Source of the DNA: Roseiarcus sp963824475
GTDB lineage: Bacteria > Pseudomonadota > Alphaproteobacteria > Rhizobiales > Beijerinckiaceae
Assembly: GCA_963824475.1 (NCBI GenBank)
Contig: CAWGPR010000011.1
Location: forward strand, 248,001-312,000
Direction: 5' to 3'
Length of the DNA stretch: 64,000 bases
How positions within the stretch are numbered: the first letter of the stretch is position 1; each line of letters starts with the position of its first letter. The position numbers and the translations under genes were made by a program. Below, piece by piece: positions 10,223-18,037 of this stretch. A model generated the notes under the pieces. That model was given only the letters and a program-made list of their open reading frames with translations. It had not been told where the DNA came from and ran no database searches.

Positions 10223-10690
10223 TGGTGCGGTGCAATATTAGATGTGAAAATCGCATGACAATGACGTGGTGAAGGAGCTTTTCGGTCTCACTCGGCACTT
10301 AATTGCATGAAAAATTAACTATGTTAGAGACTATCCCTTGGATACGCATGCGCAAAAGACATATCAGTGCTTCGAACTGTGCATTCTCGCAGGGGCCCCG
10401 GCCCGGGTTGCCCGAACGCAGCCCCGCACCCCGCGCCGGACGAGGAACGCTCGCCGATGAGGCGCGGTGAGGCCTCTCGATATGTCGCGAATCCATAGGG
10501 TTTGACAGCAGCCGCCGACTCCTTTAGGAGGACGCCCCTCAGGCGCGCTCTCGGCTAAACGGGAGCGCGTTTGTTGTTTGACGCACCCGCGGTCTCAAGC
10601 CTTGCTCGGCTGAAGGCCTGTCGGCGCCTCAAAGGCGCAGAGGAGGGCGCGTTCCTCGTTGAACCGAACTGACATGTAAGAGGAATCGCG
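10223..10690. other. Intergenic region between the DUF1127 gene and rpsD
   Basis: About 470 bases with no convincing ORF. The left part is AT-rich; the right part is GC-rich and contains an intrinsic-terminator-like hairpin at 10544-10569 that lies only about 120 bases ahead of the rpsD start. No tRNA or known riboswitch fold was recognised. Confidence 0.6.
10544..10579 (+). terminator. Terminator-like hairpin with T-rich tail upstream of rpsD
   Basis: CGCGCTCTC (10544-10552) pairs with GGGAGCGCG (10561-10569, one G-T pair) around GGCTAAAC, then TTTGTTGTTT. It ends no annotated gene on this strand, so it may be a leader attenuator for rpsD or the end of a small RNA. Confidence 0.45.
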
Positions 10691-11308
10691 ATGACGAAGC
10701 GCGCGGAAGCGAAATACAAGATCGATCGCCGGATGGGCGAGAACATCTGGGGCCGCCCCCGCAGCCCCTACAACAAGCGTGAATACGGGCCAGGCCAGCA
10801 TGGCCAGCGCCGCAAGGGCAAGGCGACCGACTTCGGCACCCAGCTCAAGGCCAAGCAGAAGGTCAAGGGCTATTACGGCAATATTTCCGAGCGCCAGTTC
10901 CACAAATATTACGTCGAGGCGCTCCGCCTCAAAGGCGACTCGAGCGCCAATCTCATCGGCCTGCTCGAGCGCCGGCTCGACGCCCTGATCTATCGCGCCA
11001 AGTTCGTGCCGACCGTGTTCGCCGCCCGCCAGTTCGTCAACCACGGCCATATCAGGGTCAACGGCCGGCGCGTCAACATCGCCTCCTATCAGGTCAAGGT
11101 CGGCGATCTGGTCGAGATCAAGGAATCCTCTCGCCAATTGCCTCTGGTGCTCGAAGCCAATGCGCTCGCCGAGCGGGACGTGCCCGATTACGTCGAAGTC
11201 GATCACGCCAAGGGCGCGGCCAAGCTCACTCGCGTTCCCGGGCTCTCCGAAGTGCCGTATCCGACGCATATGGAGCCGAACCTGGTCATCGAGTTCTATT
11301 CGCGCTGA
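10691..11308 (+). CDS. rpsD: 30S ribosomal protein S4
   Basis: Primary 16S rRNA-binding protein of the small subunit. The 205-residue length and sequence are standard for alphaproteobacterial S4: MTKRAEAKYKIDRRMGENIWG at the start, the GQHGQRRKGK basic region, and an S4 RNA-binding domain at about residues 95-160 (LDALIYRAKFVPTVFAARQF, then HGHIRVNGRRVNIASYQV). The ending LVIEFYSR is typical. AGGA precedes the ATG. As in other alphaproteobacteria the gene stands alone, away from the rpsM-rpsK-rpoA operon. A GC-rich hairpin with a GCAA tetraloop follows at 11319-11336. Confidence 0.97.
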   Translation: MTKRAEAKYKIDRRMGENIWGRPRSPYNKREYGPGQHGQRRKGKATDFGTQLKAKQKVKGYYGNISERQFHKYYVEALRLKGDSSANLIGLLERRLDALIYRAKFVPTVFAARQFVNHGHIRVNGRRVNIASYQVKVGDLVEIKESSRQLPLVLEANALAERDVPDYVEVDHAKGAAKLTRVPGLSEVPYPTHMEPNLVIEFYSR

Positions 11309-11318
11309 CGAGCGCCCC

Positions 11319-11336
11319 GGCCCGCGCAAGCGGGCC
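11319..11336 (+). terminator. Hairpin behind rpsD
   Basis: GGCCCGC (11319-11325), a GCAA tetraloop, and GCGGGCC (11330-11336), about 10 bases after the rpsD stop codon. The stable tetraloop and position suggest a terminator or 3'-end protector; no T-run follows. Confidence 0.5.
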
Positions 11337-11447
11337 TCGAGACCTTCGAGCCGCTAAGCCCCTCGAGAGTCGCGGCGGCTCGCTTACCCCGCGTTCGCGG
11401 GGGTGAAGCGCTGAGGCGGAAGCCGAACGGCGAACCTTCAGGACCCC

Positions 11448-12323
11448 ATGCCGACCCTTCGCTCCGGAACCGCGGGCCTCGGCGTCGGCCTCTATCTCCT
11501 GGGCGTCGGTTTGTTCGCGATCAACGACGCGCTCGGCAAATGGCTGGTTAAGGATTATGGCGTCGGCCAGCTGATGATGCTGCGCTCGATCGGCGCGGTC
11601 ATTGTGCTCGCGCCGGTGATCCTCTCGCTGCGCGTCAATCTCATCGATACGCGCCGGGCGCCGCTGCAGGCCGTGCGGATTGTTGTCGCCGCCGTCGACA
11701 CGTTCGCGTTCTACTACGCCACGCGCTTCATGCCGCTCGCCGACGTGATGACCTTCTATATGGCGACGCCGCTCATCGTCACTGCGCTCTCGGCGCCGCT
11801 GCTCGGCGAGAAGGTCGAGCGCTTCCGCTGGATCGCCGTCCTCGTCGGCTTCGTTGGCGTCATCATTGCGCTGAGGCCCTCGCCGCAGATGTTTTCCTTT
11901 ATCGCGCCGCTTGCGCTGTTCGGCGCGATCATGTTCGCGCTCAGTCAGACGATCACCCGCGAGCTGAGGGGCATTCACTGGGCCCCGCTGGTCTTGTGGC
12001 AATTCGTCGGCGGCGGTCTCATCGGCGCAACGACCGTTCCCTGGGCGTGGACGACCCCGACGGCGTTCGATCTCGGCCTCATGGCCCTGGTCGGCGCGGT
12101 CTCGATGCTCTGCTTCATTTTCATCGTCCAGGCGCTGGCGATGGCTCGCGCCGCGGTGCTCGCGCCGCTGCAATATTCGGCAATTCTATGGGCGGCGCTC
12201 ATGGGCTGGCTGGTCTGGCGCGACGCCCCGACGCTGCCGATCGTTGTCGGCAATGCGGTCATCATCGGCAGCGGGCTCTACGTCGCCGCGCGCGGTAAGA
12301 TGGTCGGCGCGGCGGTGGAGTGA
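11448..12323 (+). CDS. DMT-superfamily transporter (EamA type)
   Basis: Inner-membrane protein of 291 residues with about ten hydrophobic helices arranged as two EamA halves (about residues 10-140 and 150-285). Features of the family: an N-terminal LFAINDALGKWLV helix, RSIGAVIVL, the Pro/Gly-rich TFYMATPLIVTALSAPLLGEKV segment that ends the first half, and LAPLQYSAILWAALMGWLVW in the second. Such proteins export or import metabolites and amino acids; the substrate is unknown. It stands alone after rpsD, with a repeat-rich spacer behind it. Confidence 0.85.
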   Translation: MPTLRSGTAGLGVGLYLLGVGLFAINDALGKWLVKDYGVGQLMMLRSIGAVIVLAPVILSLRVNLIDTRRAPLQAVRIVVAAVDTFAFYYATRFMPLADVMTFYMATPLIVTALSAPLLGEKVERFRWIAVLVGFVGVIIALRPSPQMFSFIAPLALFGAIMFALSQTITRELRGIHWAPLVLWQFVGGGLIGATTVPWAWTTPTAFDLGLMALVGAVSMLCFIFIVQALAMARAAVLAPLQYSAILWAALMGWLVWRDAPTLPIVVGNAVIIGSGLYVAARGKMVGAAVE

Positions 12324-12386
12324 CCGGGCGGGCCCGAGGGGCGCCTGGCGACTCGGGTGCAACTTCAAGGCGAGCTAGGCGCCAAT

Positions 12387-12465
12387 GAAACGCAATAAAC
12401 GCGAGCAAACGCGAATAAACGTTAGTAAAATGGTTTGCATTTACTAGCGTTTATCTGCTCTTATA
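12387..12465. repeat. CGTTTA repeat cluster with inverted repeat, copy 1
   Basis: Several AAACGC/CGTTTA units in a row. ATAAACGTTAGTAAA at 12414-12428 faces TTTACTAGCGTTTAT about 11 bases later, 14 of 15 positions complementary. A related cluster is at 20421-20499, and both end in the same GCGTTTATCTG string. Confidence 0.6.
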
Positions 12466-12524
12466 GCCTTAGCTGTTGATTGCAGGCGAGCGAGGCTACG
12501 GCTGTCTCTCGATGCTTCAGCAGC

Positions 12525-12555
12525 GTCATGGCCGCGCTTGACGCGGCCATCCACG
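12525..12555. repeat. CATGGCC-type dispersed palindrome, copy 1
   Basis: GTCATGGCCGCGCTTGACG then CGGCCATCCACG: an inverted repeat of the same family as 12667-12698, 17845-17875 and 19294-19324, here with GCGC/GCGC variants in the stem. Confidence 0.6.
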
Positions 12556-12666
12556 TGTTTGACGCGTCGAAATGACGCAAGAGAGGCGGAAGGACGGAAA
12601 GCATTGTTCCTGTAAGCTTTTGTAGGCGGCCGAGGCGATATCGGGCTCGTCATTAAGACGGCACGG

Positions 12667-12698
12667 CGTGGATGGCCGGGGACAAGCCCGGCCATGAC
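12667..12698. repeat. CATGGCC-type dispersed palindrome, copy 2
   Basis: CGTGGATGGCCGGGGACAAG then CCCGGCCATGAC, in the opposite orientation to copy 1. Stem GGCCGGG/CCCGGCC. Confidence 0.65.
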
Positions 12699-12910
12699 GA
12701 TAGAGTCCGAGGCGCCGCCGCCAAGGGCCAATCAACAGCTAACGCTACAAGAGCCTATTTTATCGAAACGGGTAGTTTCAAAATATGGCCGCGTCCTCCG
12801 GCGGGCTTCGCTCGAGGCGCCCCTAGAGCCAACCTAACTCGTCGCAAGGCGCTTCCAGAGCGAGAGACAACGGCAATGATAGCTGCGTCGCCATAGTCTC
12901 GTTCAATCGA

Positions 12911-12934
12911 ACGCCGGCGGAATTTCGCCGGCGT
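12911..12934. terminator. Isolated strong hairpin
   Basis: ACGCCGGCG (12911-12919) and CGCCGGCGT (12926-12934) around GAATTT. It looks like a terminator but no gene ends nearby. Confidence 0.35.
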
Positions 12935-13220
12935 ATCCTGTATCCCGTCTCTATTCGTCAAAACTCAACCGGCCTGACCGGTTTCGTCCCGTTGCTGCCC
13001 TTCCTGATCAGCGTGAAACGGGCGGGATAACACCAGAAATCAGCCGTAAGAAACGGCCAATTTGAAATGATTGCAAATTGAAAAGGTTATCAAGTGGGAC
13101 CGCTAAGCTTGTTGAGAATTTGAGGCGGAGCTAGGGCTCTGTCAGCCGCCGCTCTGAGCATTACATCTTCACGGCGGGCTCAAAGAGCGTTGCAGCGCTC
13201 AGAATCGAGGAATAGCCGCC

Positions 13221-14369
13221 ATGACAACTCGTATCTCCCGGATCTTGAAGCCGTTGCGAAGCGCCCTCTGCACGGGCGCCCTTGCGACGATGGTCGCGCC
13301 CTGCGTCGCGGCGACCGCCGCGCAGCCACCCAGTTTTTTCGATCGCCTTCACCGCCAGACGACGCTCACGTCGACCGTGCCCGAGAACGGCGACCAGAAC
13401 CCTTATGCGATCGTCGTCGCCCCCGCGTCGGGCGGCGTCATTCACAAGAACGACGTCCTCGTCACCAACTTCAACAACGACGGCAACCTGCAAGGGCTCG
13501 GCACGACGATCGTCGCCTACAATCCGACGACGAAGAAGCTCACGACCTTCGCCTCGCTCCCGCGCAATCTCGCGGAATGCCCGGGCGGGGTCGGGCTGAC
13601 GACGGCGATGACGATGCTCAAATCAGGTTGGGTGATCGTCGGCAGCGCCCCGAGCGTCGATGGAACGACCAAGACGAAGGGATCAGGCTGTTTGATTGTT
13701 CTCGACGCCAACGGAAAGGTGGCGAGCGTCATCGCCAATGATGGGATCAACATGCCCTGGGGCAATATGGCGACGCTCGACGAAGGCGACAGCGCCACAA
13801 TCTTCGTCAGCAACACCGGCTTCGGCGTCGGTTCTCCTGACGGCGACCCGCCGGTCGTGAATCAGCAGACCGTCGTTCGCCTCAAGCTGTCGATCAAGAA
13901 CGGCGAGCCGCCGAAGGTCGTGAGCCAGACGGTAGTCGGGAGCGGCTTCGGGGCGCAGCCGAACAAGGACGTTTTCGTCGTTGGGCCGACGGGTTTGGCG
14001 CTCGGCGGCGACGGGACGCTTTATGTTTCGGACGCGACCGGCAATCGCATCACCGCGATTGCGGAGGCCCTGACCCGCGATCACAGCGCGGGCGTCGGCA
14101 GGACCGTGACCAAGGATGGCCTGTTGCAGCGTCCGCTCGCCATGACCTGGGCGCCGAACGGGCGTCTCCTCGTGACCAACGCCCAGAACGGTCAGGTGGT
14201 GGAGGTCGATCCGGTCAGCGGCGAGCAGATCAAGGCGCGGTGGATCGATCCGAACAAGGCGCAGAACCCGCCCGGCAGCGGCGACCTGTTCGGCATCGTC
14301 GTGACGCCGGAGGGCGACGGCTTCTATTTCGTCGAGGACGAGAATAACACGCTTGTGTTGGCAAAATGA
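13221..14369 (+). CDS. Secreted beta-propeller (NHL/SMP-30-like) protein
   Basis: A 382-residue exported protein. A Sec signal peptide covers about residues 1-34 (basic start, hydrophobic ALCTGALATMVAPCVA, cleavage near ATAAQ). The mature part has repeated strand-turn units such as NPYAIVVAPASGGVI, VGPTGLALGGDGTLYVSDATGNRI, RPLAMTWAPNGRLLVTNAQNG and GDLFGIVVTPEGDGFYFVED, the pattern of NHL or SMP-30/gluconolactonase propellers. Such folds bind ligands or hydrolyse lactones; no catalytic residues can be assigned. The ATG of the DyP peroxidase overlaps its stop codon (ATGA), so the two proteins are probably made together and may act together in the periplasm. Confidence 0.8.
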   Translation: MTTRISRILKPLRSALCTGALATMVAPCVAATAAQPPSFFDRLHRQTTLTSTVPENGDQNPYAIVVAPASGGVIHKNDVLVTNFNNDGNLQGLGTTIVAYNPTTKKLTTFASLPRNLAECPGGVGLTTAMTMLKSGWVIVGSAPSVDGTTKTKGSGCLIVLDANGKVASVIANDGINMPWGNMATLDEGDSATIFVSNTGFGVGSPDGDPPVVNQQTVVRLKLSIKNGEPPKVVSQTVVGSGFGAQPNKDVFVVGPTGLALGGDGTLYVSDATGNRITAIAEALTRDHSAGVGRTVTKDGLLQRPLAMTWAPNGRLLVTNAQNGQVVEVDPVSGEQIKARWIDPNKAQNPPGSGDLFGIVVTPEGDGFYFVEDENNTLVLAK

Positions 14370-15670
14370 GCTGTCCGTTCTCCGGAACGGGCTCCGGGCC
14401 GACGCGTCGCGGACTCCTGGTCGGCGCAGGGGGAGCGCTGGCGAGCGTCAGTGCAGGCGCTCTGGCCCGCGCCGCGACGCCGGCCCCGCAGGACCCCGTT
14501 GCGCTCCAAGAACCGTTCTTCGGCCCTCATCAAGGCGGGATCGCCACGCGCCAGCAGATGCAGACCTACTTCGCCGCGTTCGATCTCGTCGCCAAAACCC
14601 GTGACGACCTGACCGCGATGCTTCAGCTCTGGACTATCGGCGCAGCGCGGATGTGCGCCGGAGAGACCGTCCGCGATCTGGGACAGGACGTCTCCGTCGA
14701 GGCGCGGGACGGCGGTTCCGCGCTTGGCCTCCCGCCTTCCCGCCTCACCATCACGTTCGGCTTCGGGCCGGGACTCTTCAGCAAGGACGGGGTAGATCGA
14801 TACGGGCTTGCGGCCAAGCGGCCGGGGGCGCTGGTCGACATGCCGAAGTTCAACGGCGACCAGCTCGAATCCGCGCGGACCGGAGGGGACCTTTCGGTGC
14901 AGGCGTGCGCCGACGATCCGCAGGTCGCGTTTCACGCCGTGCGGGAGCTCGCGCGATTGTCTTACGGCTCCGCCGAGCTCCGCTGGGCGCAGGCAGGGTT
15001 CCTTCCCGGCACGCCGACCGAGGAGACAGCGCGCAACCAGATGGGATTCAAGGATGGGACCATCAACCCGCCAGGGCCCGCGACCGCCCCTACGCCCGAC
15101 AGTCCGCGAAACTTCAACGAGGTCGTCTGGGTGGACGACGAAGGGCCGGCCTGGATGCGCGGCGGCAGCTACCTGGTGGCGCGCCGGATCCGCATTTCGC
15201 TCGAGCATTGGGATCGCTCGGAGGTCGACTTTCAGGAGCAGGTCATCGGCCGCCACAAATATTCCGGGGCGCCGATCGGCAAGGCGAACGAGCACGATTC
15301 TCTTGGCCTCGACCGAGTCGATGCAGACGGCAATCCGCTGATCGCCGACAACGCCCACGTCCGTCTCGGGGCTGCGGAGACCAACGGGGGCGCGCAGGTA
15401 TTCCGCCGGCCCTATTCCTACAATGACGGCGTCCGGTTCCTCGCGGAACGATGGCCGCCCTGGCGCCAGGGCATGATGTACGATGCCGGGCTTTTCTTTC
15501 TTTGCTACCAGCGCGACCCGCGCGAGGGGTTCATCAAGATTTACGAAAACATGGCCAAGCTTGACGCGCTCAACCAGTTCACGACTCACACGGGCAGCGC
15601 ACTCTTTGCGTGCCCCGGCGGGATTGGCGAAGGCGAGTTCATCGGCGAGAGGTTATTCCACTCCGCGTAA
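14366..15670 (+). CDS. efeB: DyP-type heme peroxidase, Tat-exported (EfeB-like)
   Basis: Periplasmic dye-decolorising peroxidase of 434 residues. A twin-arginine signal is visible at TRRGLLVGAGGALASV (about residues 13-28). The DyP hallmark is the GxxDG motif, seen as GFKDGT with Asp230; the likely proximal heme ligand is His331 in NAHVRLGAAETNGG, and an Arg in the distal region follows. EfeB normally works with EfeU and EfeO in ferrous iron uptake, but neither is next to this gene; instead it is translationally coupled to a secreted beta-propeller. It may therefore serve a different oxidation. Symbol given by family resemblance only. Confidence 0.87.
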   Translation: MSCPFSGTGSGPTRRGLLVGAGGALASVSAGALARAATPAPQDPVALQEPFFGPHQGGIATRQQMQTYFAAFDLVAKTRDDLTAMLQLWTIGAARMCAGETVRDLGQDVSVEARDGGSALGLPPSRLTITFGFGPGLFSKDGVDRYGLAAKRPGALVDMPKFNGDQLESARTGGDLSVQACADDPQVAFHAVRELARLSYGSAELRWAQAGFLPGTPTEETARNQMGFKDGTINPPGPATAPTPDSPRNFNEVVWVDDEGPAWMRGGSYLVARRIRISLEHWDRSEVDFQEQVIGRHKYSGAPIGKANEHDSLGLDRVDADGNPLIADNAHVRLGAAETNGGAQVFRRPYSYNDGVRFLAERWPPWRQGMMYDAGLFFLCYQRDPREGFIKIYENMAKLDALNQFTTHTGSALFACPGGIGEGEFIGERLFHSA

Positions 15671-16011
15671 GAGGGTCTCCTTCACGCGATGAGATCGACG
15701 GACGTATCCCGAGGAATGCCGCTAAGGGCGGATTGCGTTTGGGTCGACGCTGCCAATTGTAGCCGCGCTCGATAGCCCGTCGTCAGACGGGCGTTCTTTA
15801 AGAACGCCCTTTGGAGCGCGGGACGCGGTCAACGAGCGCGTCTACAAGGCTCGATTCGACGGAATTGCAATCTGCTCTAAGGGCGGAGTCCAGCCTTACC
15901 GCTTCGGGAACGCCTGCTCTTCGTCGTCGCTGCCGTTCGGTCAACCGGCGCTCTCCGCCCAAAGCGGCCGTATCCGTGCGGGCCGATTGAGGGGTTGGAC
16001 CTAAACTCGCC
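15671..16011. other. Intergenic region with the double-hairpin element
   Basis: About 340 bases between the convergent DyP and SoxYZ-like genes. No gene seen. The notable content is the double hairpin at 15775-15809. Confidence 0.6.
15775..15809. repeat. Double-hairpin repeat element, copy A
   Basis: GCCCGTC-GTCA-GACGGGC (15775-15792) overlaps a second stem, GGGCGTTC (15789-15796) with GAACGCCC (15802-15809). The two hairpins share four bases, so they exclude each other. The same arrangement occurs at 46539-46570 with different loop and stem bases. Confidence 0.6.
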
Positions 16012-16830
16012 TCACGCCCCGTCGCGGGTCGCGGGCCATGCGCCCGAGAACGTCTTGCCGGCCGTGTCCTCGGCCTCGACGCGAAATTGCTTGGCGCCGT
16101 TGGGCTTGAAGGTGAAGCGGAAGTTCGGATCCTCCGAGATCGATATGCCGGCCGCCATCGAGAATACGAGATCGCCTCCCTGATAGACCGCGAGCTTCTC
16201 GATATAGCGCGCGGGCGTATAGAGCCGGGTCACCTGATCCATTTGCAGTCCGGAATTGTTGGGGTGGCGGATCATGAGGAGCGCCTCGTCGGGCGCCTCG
16301 GGGGTTGGCGGAAGAATGCGGAACTTCATCTGGCCAAGCGTGGCCAACGCTTCGTCCATGCTCTTGACCATCGGCGCCGAGCATCCGCCCGACGCCTTGA
16401 TGTAGCGGGTCGCCATATGGAGCGAGCCGTCGCTGAGCTCGGCGACAACGTGGGCGTTGGTGTAGGAATTGACCCTGACCCGGGTCGAGATGCGCGTGTC
16501 CCCGGCCTTCTCGCCAAGGGTGAAGGCGGCCGCCAGCGGCACCGGATTCTGATCGATGACCAGCGTCAGCTTGACGACCCGGCGCGCGTCTCCCTCAGGC
16601 AATTTCGCCGAGAACGACATTGGCACCAGCGCCGCATCCTCGGCGCGCGCCGGCGCCTCGAACTTGACCAGGCTTTGATCCTCCACGACTGGCTTATCAT
16701 TGAAAAACACGCGCGCGAGGTCGGGCCAGATATCAGGCTCCTGGTCGCCTTGAGCGAAAGCGCGCTCACCCGTCGCGCAAATGAGCGCGAGGCTCAAGAG
16801 GGTATGCCGTCTGGTGATCATTCGCGCCAT
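16012..16830 (-). CDS. Quinoprotein dehydrogenase-associated SoxYZ-like carrier
   Basis: A 272-residue periplasmic protein with a signal peptide (MARMITRRHTLLSLALICATG, cleaved near AFAQ). It matches the fused SoxY/SoxZ-like carriers found beside PQQ-dependent alcohol dehydrogenases: the SoxY half includes RAEDAALVPMSF, LTLVIDQNPVPLAA and RVRVNSYTNAHVVAEL, and the probable carrier cysteine is Cys150 in ASGGCSAP; the SoxZ half follows (about residues 165-270). The start chosen, ATG 16830, has GGAGG 7 bases upstream; an upstream in-frame ATG at 16872 lacks one. The zinc metallohydrolase gene lies directly upstream, about 29 bases away. Function is known only as an accessory in quinoprotein systems. 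Confidence 0.85.
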   Translation of the reverse strand: MARMITRRHTLLSLALICATGERAFAQGDQEPDIWPDLARVFFNDKPVVEDQSLVKFEAPARAEDAALVPMSFSAKLPEGDARRVVKLTLVIDQNPVPLAAAFTLGEKAGDTRISTRVRVNSYTNAHVVAELSDGSLHMATRYIKASGGCSAPMVKSMDEALATLGQMKFRILPPTPEAPDEALLMIRHPNNSGLQMDQVTRLYTPARYIEKLAVYQGGDLVFSMAAGISISEDPNFRFTFKPNGAKQFRVEAEDTAGKTFSGAWPATRDGA

Positions 16831-16859
16831 CGAAGCGCCTCCATCCCGAGCGTCGGCTT

Positions 16860-17798
16860 CTACTGGTCCCATTCGAATTCCGAATAGGCCGCCGTCACGT
16901 TGCGCCGATTATAATCGTCGAACAGACGCCAGTCATCCCGCTGCGATTGCCCGGCCCATTTCTCCGCCGCGTCGACAGGCTCGCCCTTCGCGATCGACGC
17001 CTTCACGTCCTTCGCCAGGCCTTCGAAATACGCCCGCTCGCTGTCGAGGGCCTGAGGCCAGGGCAGGCCGACAGGCCCATGGCCGGGAATGACGCGCACG
17101 GCGGGAACGCGCGCCAGGGCAGGGAGATCGACGAGCCAGCCCTTCACGGAGCCGTCGATGACCGGCAGATGGCGTATGAAAACGAGGTCGCCTGCGAACA
17201 GCGTCCGCGTGGCCGTATCGAGGACGGTCAGGTCGCAATCCGTATGCGCAGGCGGCCAAGCCTGCAATTCGAGCGTCCGTCCGCCGAGATCGAGCGTCAT
17301 GCGATCGGCCACGGTCAAAGTGGGGGGAATGATCTTGACCTGATCGACGAGCTTGTCGCCGATGATCCGGCGAAACGCCTTGAGATAGAATGCGCCCCGC
17401 ATCGCCAAGGCGCGGGGCAGATTGTGGTGGCCGACAAAGGTCGCGCCCAGTCCCTCGAAGGCGGCGTTGCCGAACACGTGGTCCGGATGCTCATGGGTAT
17501 TGATGACATAGAGGACCGGCTTCATGGTGCGGGCGCGGATGGCGGCGAGCAACCGCTGACCAATCGGCACGCTGCCGCCGGTATCGATGACGGCCACGCC
17601 CTTGTCGCCGATGACGAAGCCGATATTGGCGATGTCGCCGAGGTTCTGTTCGGTCATGAGGGCGATTTCGCCCTGGTGGACGAACACGCCCGGCGCGATT
17701 TCCTGGACGGCCAGGGGAGCGATCGGCTCCCCGCAAAAGGCGCCTCGCGGAGAGAAGGCGAGAATGGCGATGAGCAGGGCGCCGAACAGCCAGCGCAT
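16860..17798 (-). CDS. Quinoprotein relay system zinc metallohydrolase (metallo-beta-lactamase fold)
   Basis: A 312-residue exported protein: signal peptide MRWLFGALLIAILAFSPRG, then PGVFVHQGEIALMTEQNLGDIAN, typical of this subfamily. The metal motif is THEHPDH at residues 101-107 (His102, His104, Asp106, His107), with later ligands in FAGDLVFIRHLPVIDGS and PGHGP. The ATG at 17798 starts exactly at the signal peptide; the longer frame to 17870 reads back into an intergenic palindrome. It forms an operon with the SoxYZ-like carrier. Families of this pair accompany PQQ-dependent dehydrogenases and methanol or alcohol oxidation; the dehydrogenase itself is not in the window. Confidence 0.87.
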   Translation of the reverse strand: MRWLFGALLIAILAFSPRGAFCGEPIAPLAVQEIAPGVFVHQGEIALMTEQNLGDIANIGFVIGDKGVAVIDTGGSVPIGQRLLAAIRARTMKPVLYVINTHEHPDHVFGNAAFEGLGATFVGHHNLPRALAMRGAFYLKAFRRIIGDKLVDQVKIIPPTLTVADRMTLDLGGRTLELQAWPPAHTDCDLTVLDTATRTLFAGDLVFIRHLPVIDGSVKGWLVDLPALARVPAVRVIPGHGPVGLPWPQALDSERAYFEGLAKDVKASIAKGEPVDAAEKWAGQSQRDDWRLFDDYNRRNVTAAYSEFEWDQ

Positions 17799-17844
17799 GG
17801 TTACCAATCCAAAAGTTTTGCAGGGGCTTTCTTGTAGCGTTACT

Positions 17845-17875
17845 GTCATGGCCGGGCTTGTCCCGGCCATCCACG
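17845..17875. repeat. CATGGCC-type dispersed palindrome, copy 3
   Basis: GTCATGGCCGGGCTTG then TCCCGGCCATCCACG; stem GGCCGGG/CCCGGCC, 47 bases upstream of the metallohydrolase start. Confidence 0.65.
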
Positions 17876-18037
17876 TCTTTGCGGCAGCCGCCTCATGACG
17901 TACCGTCGCCGGGATGCGCGGCGGCTGGGTCTACATCATGACGAGCCGCCCCAATGGTACGCTCCACGTGGGCGTAACCGTAGATGTTGCTCGCCGCGCG
18001 TATCAGCATCGCGAAGGTCTCTGCGGAGGCTTCACTA

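Larger units (their letters stand above)
12324..13220. other. Repeat-rich spacer, no gene recognised
   Basis: About 900 bases without a credible protein gene. It contains a cluster of CGTTTA repeats with an inverted repeat (12387-12465), two copies of the CATGGCCGGG-type palindrome (12525-12555 and 12667-12698), an isolated strong hairpin (12911-12934), and then an AT-richer stretch (13060-13120) that probably holds the promoter of the beta-propeller gene. Confidence 0.7.

Noticed and set aside
10501..10535. TTGACA promoter for rpsD
   Set aside because: TTGACA at 10502 has only TAGGAG-like sequence at the right spacing and is followed by the hairpin, so it was not annotated.
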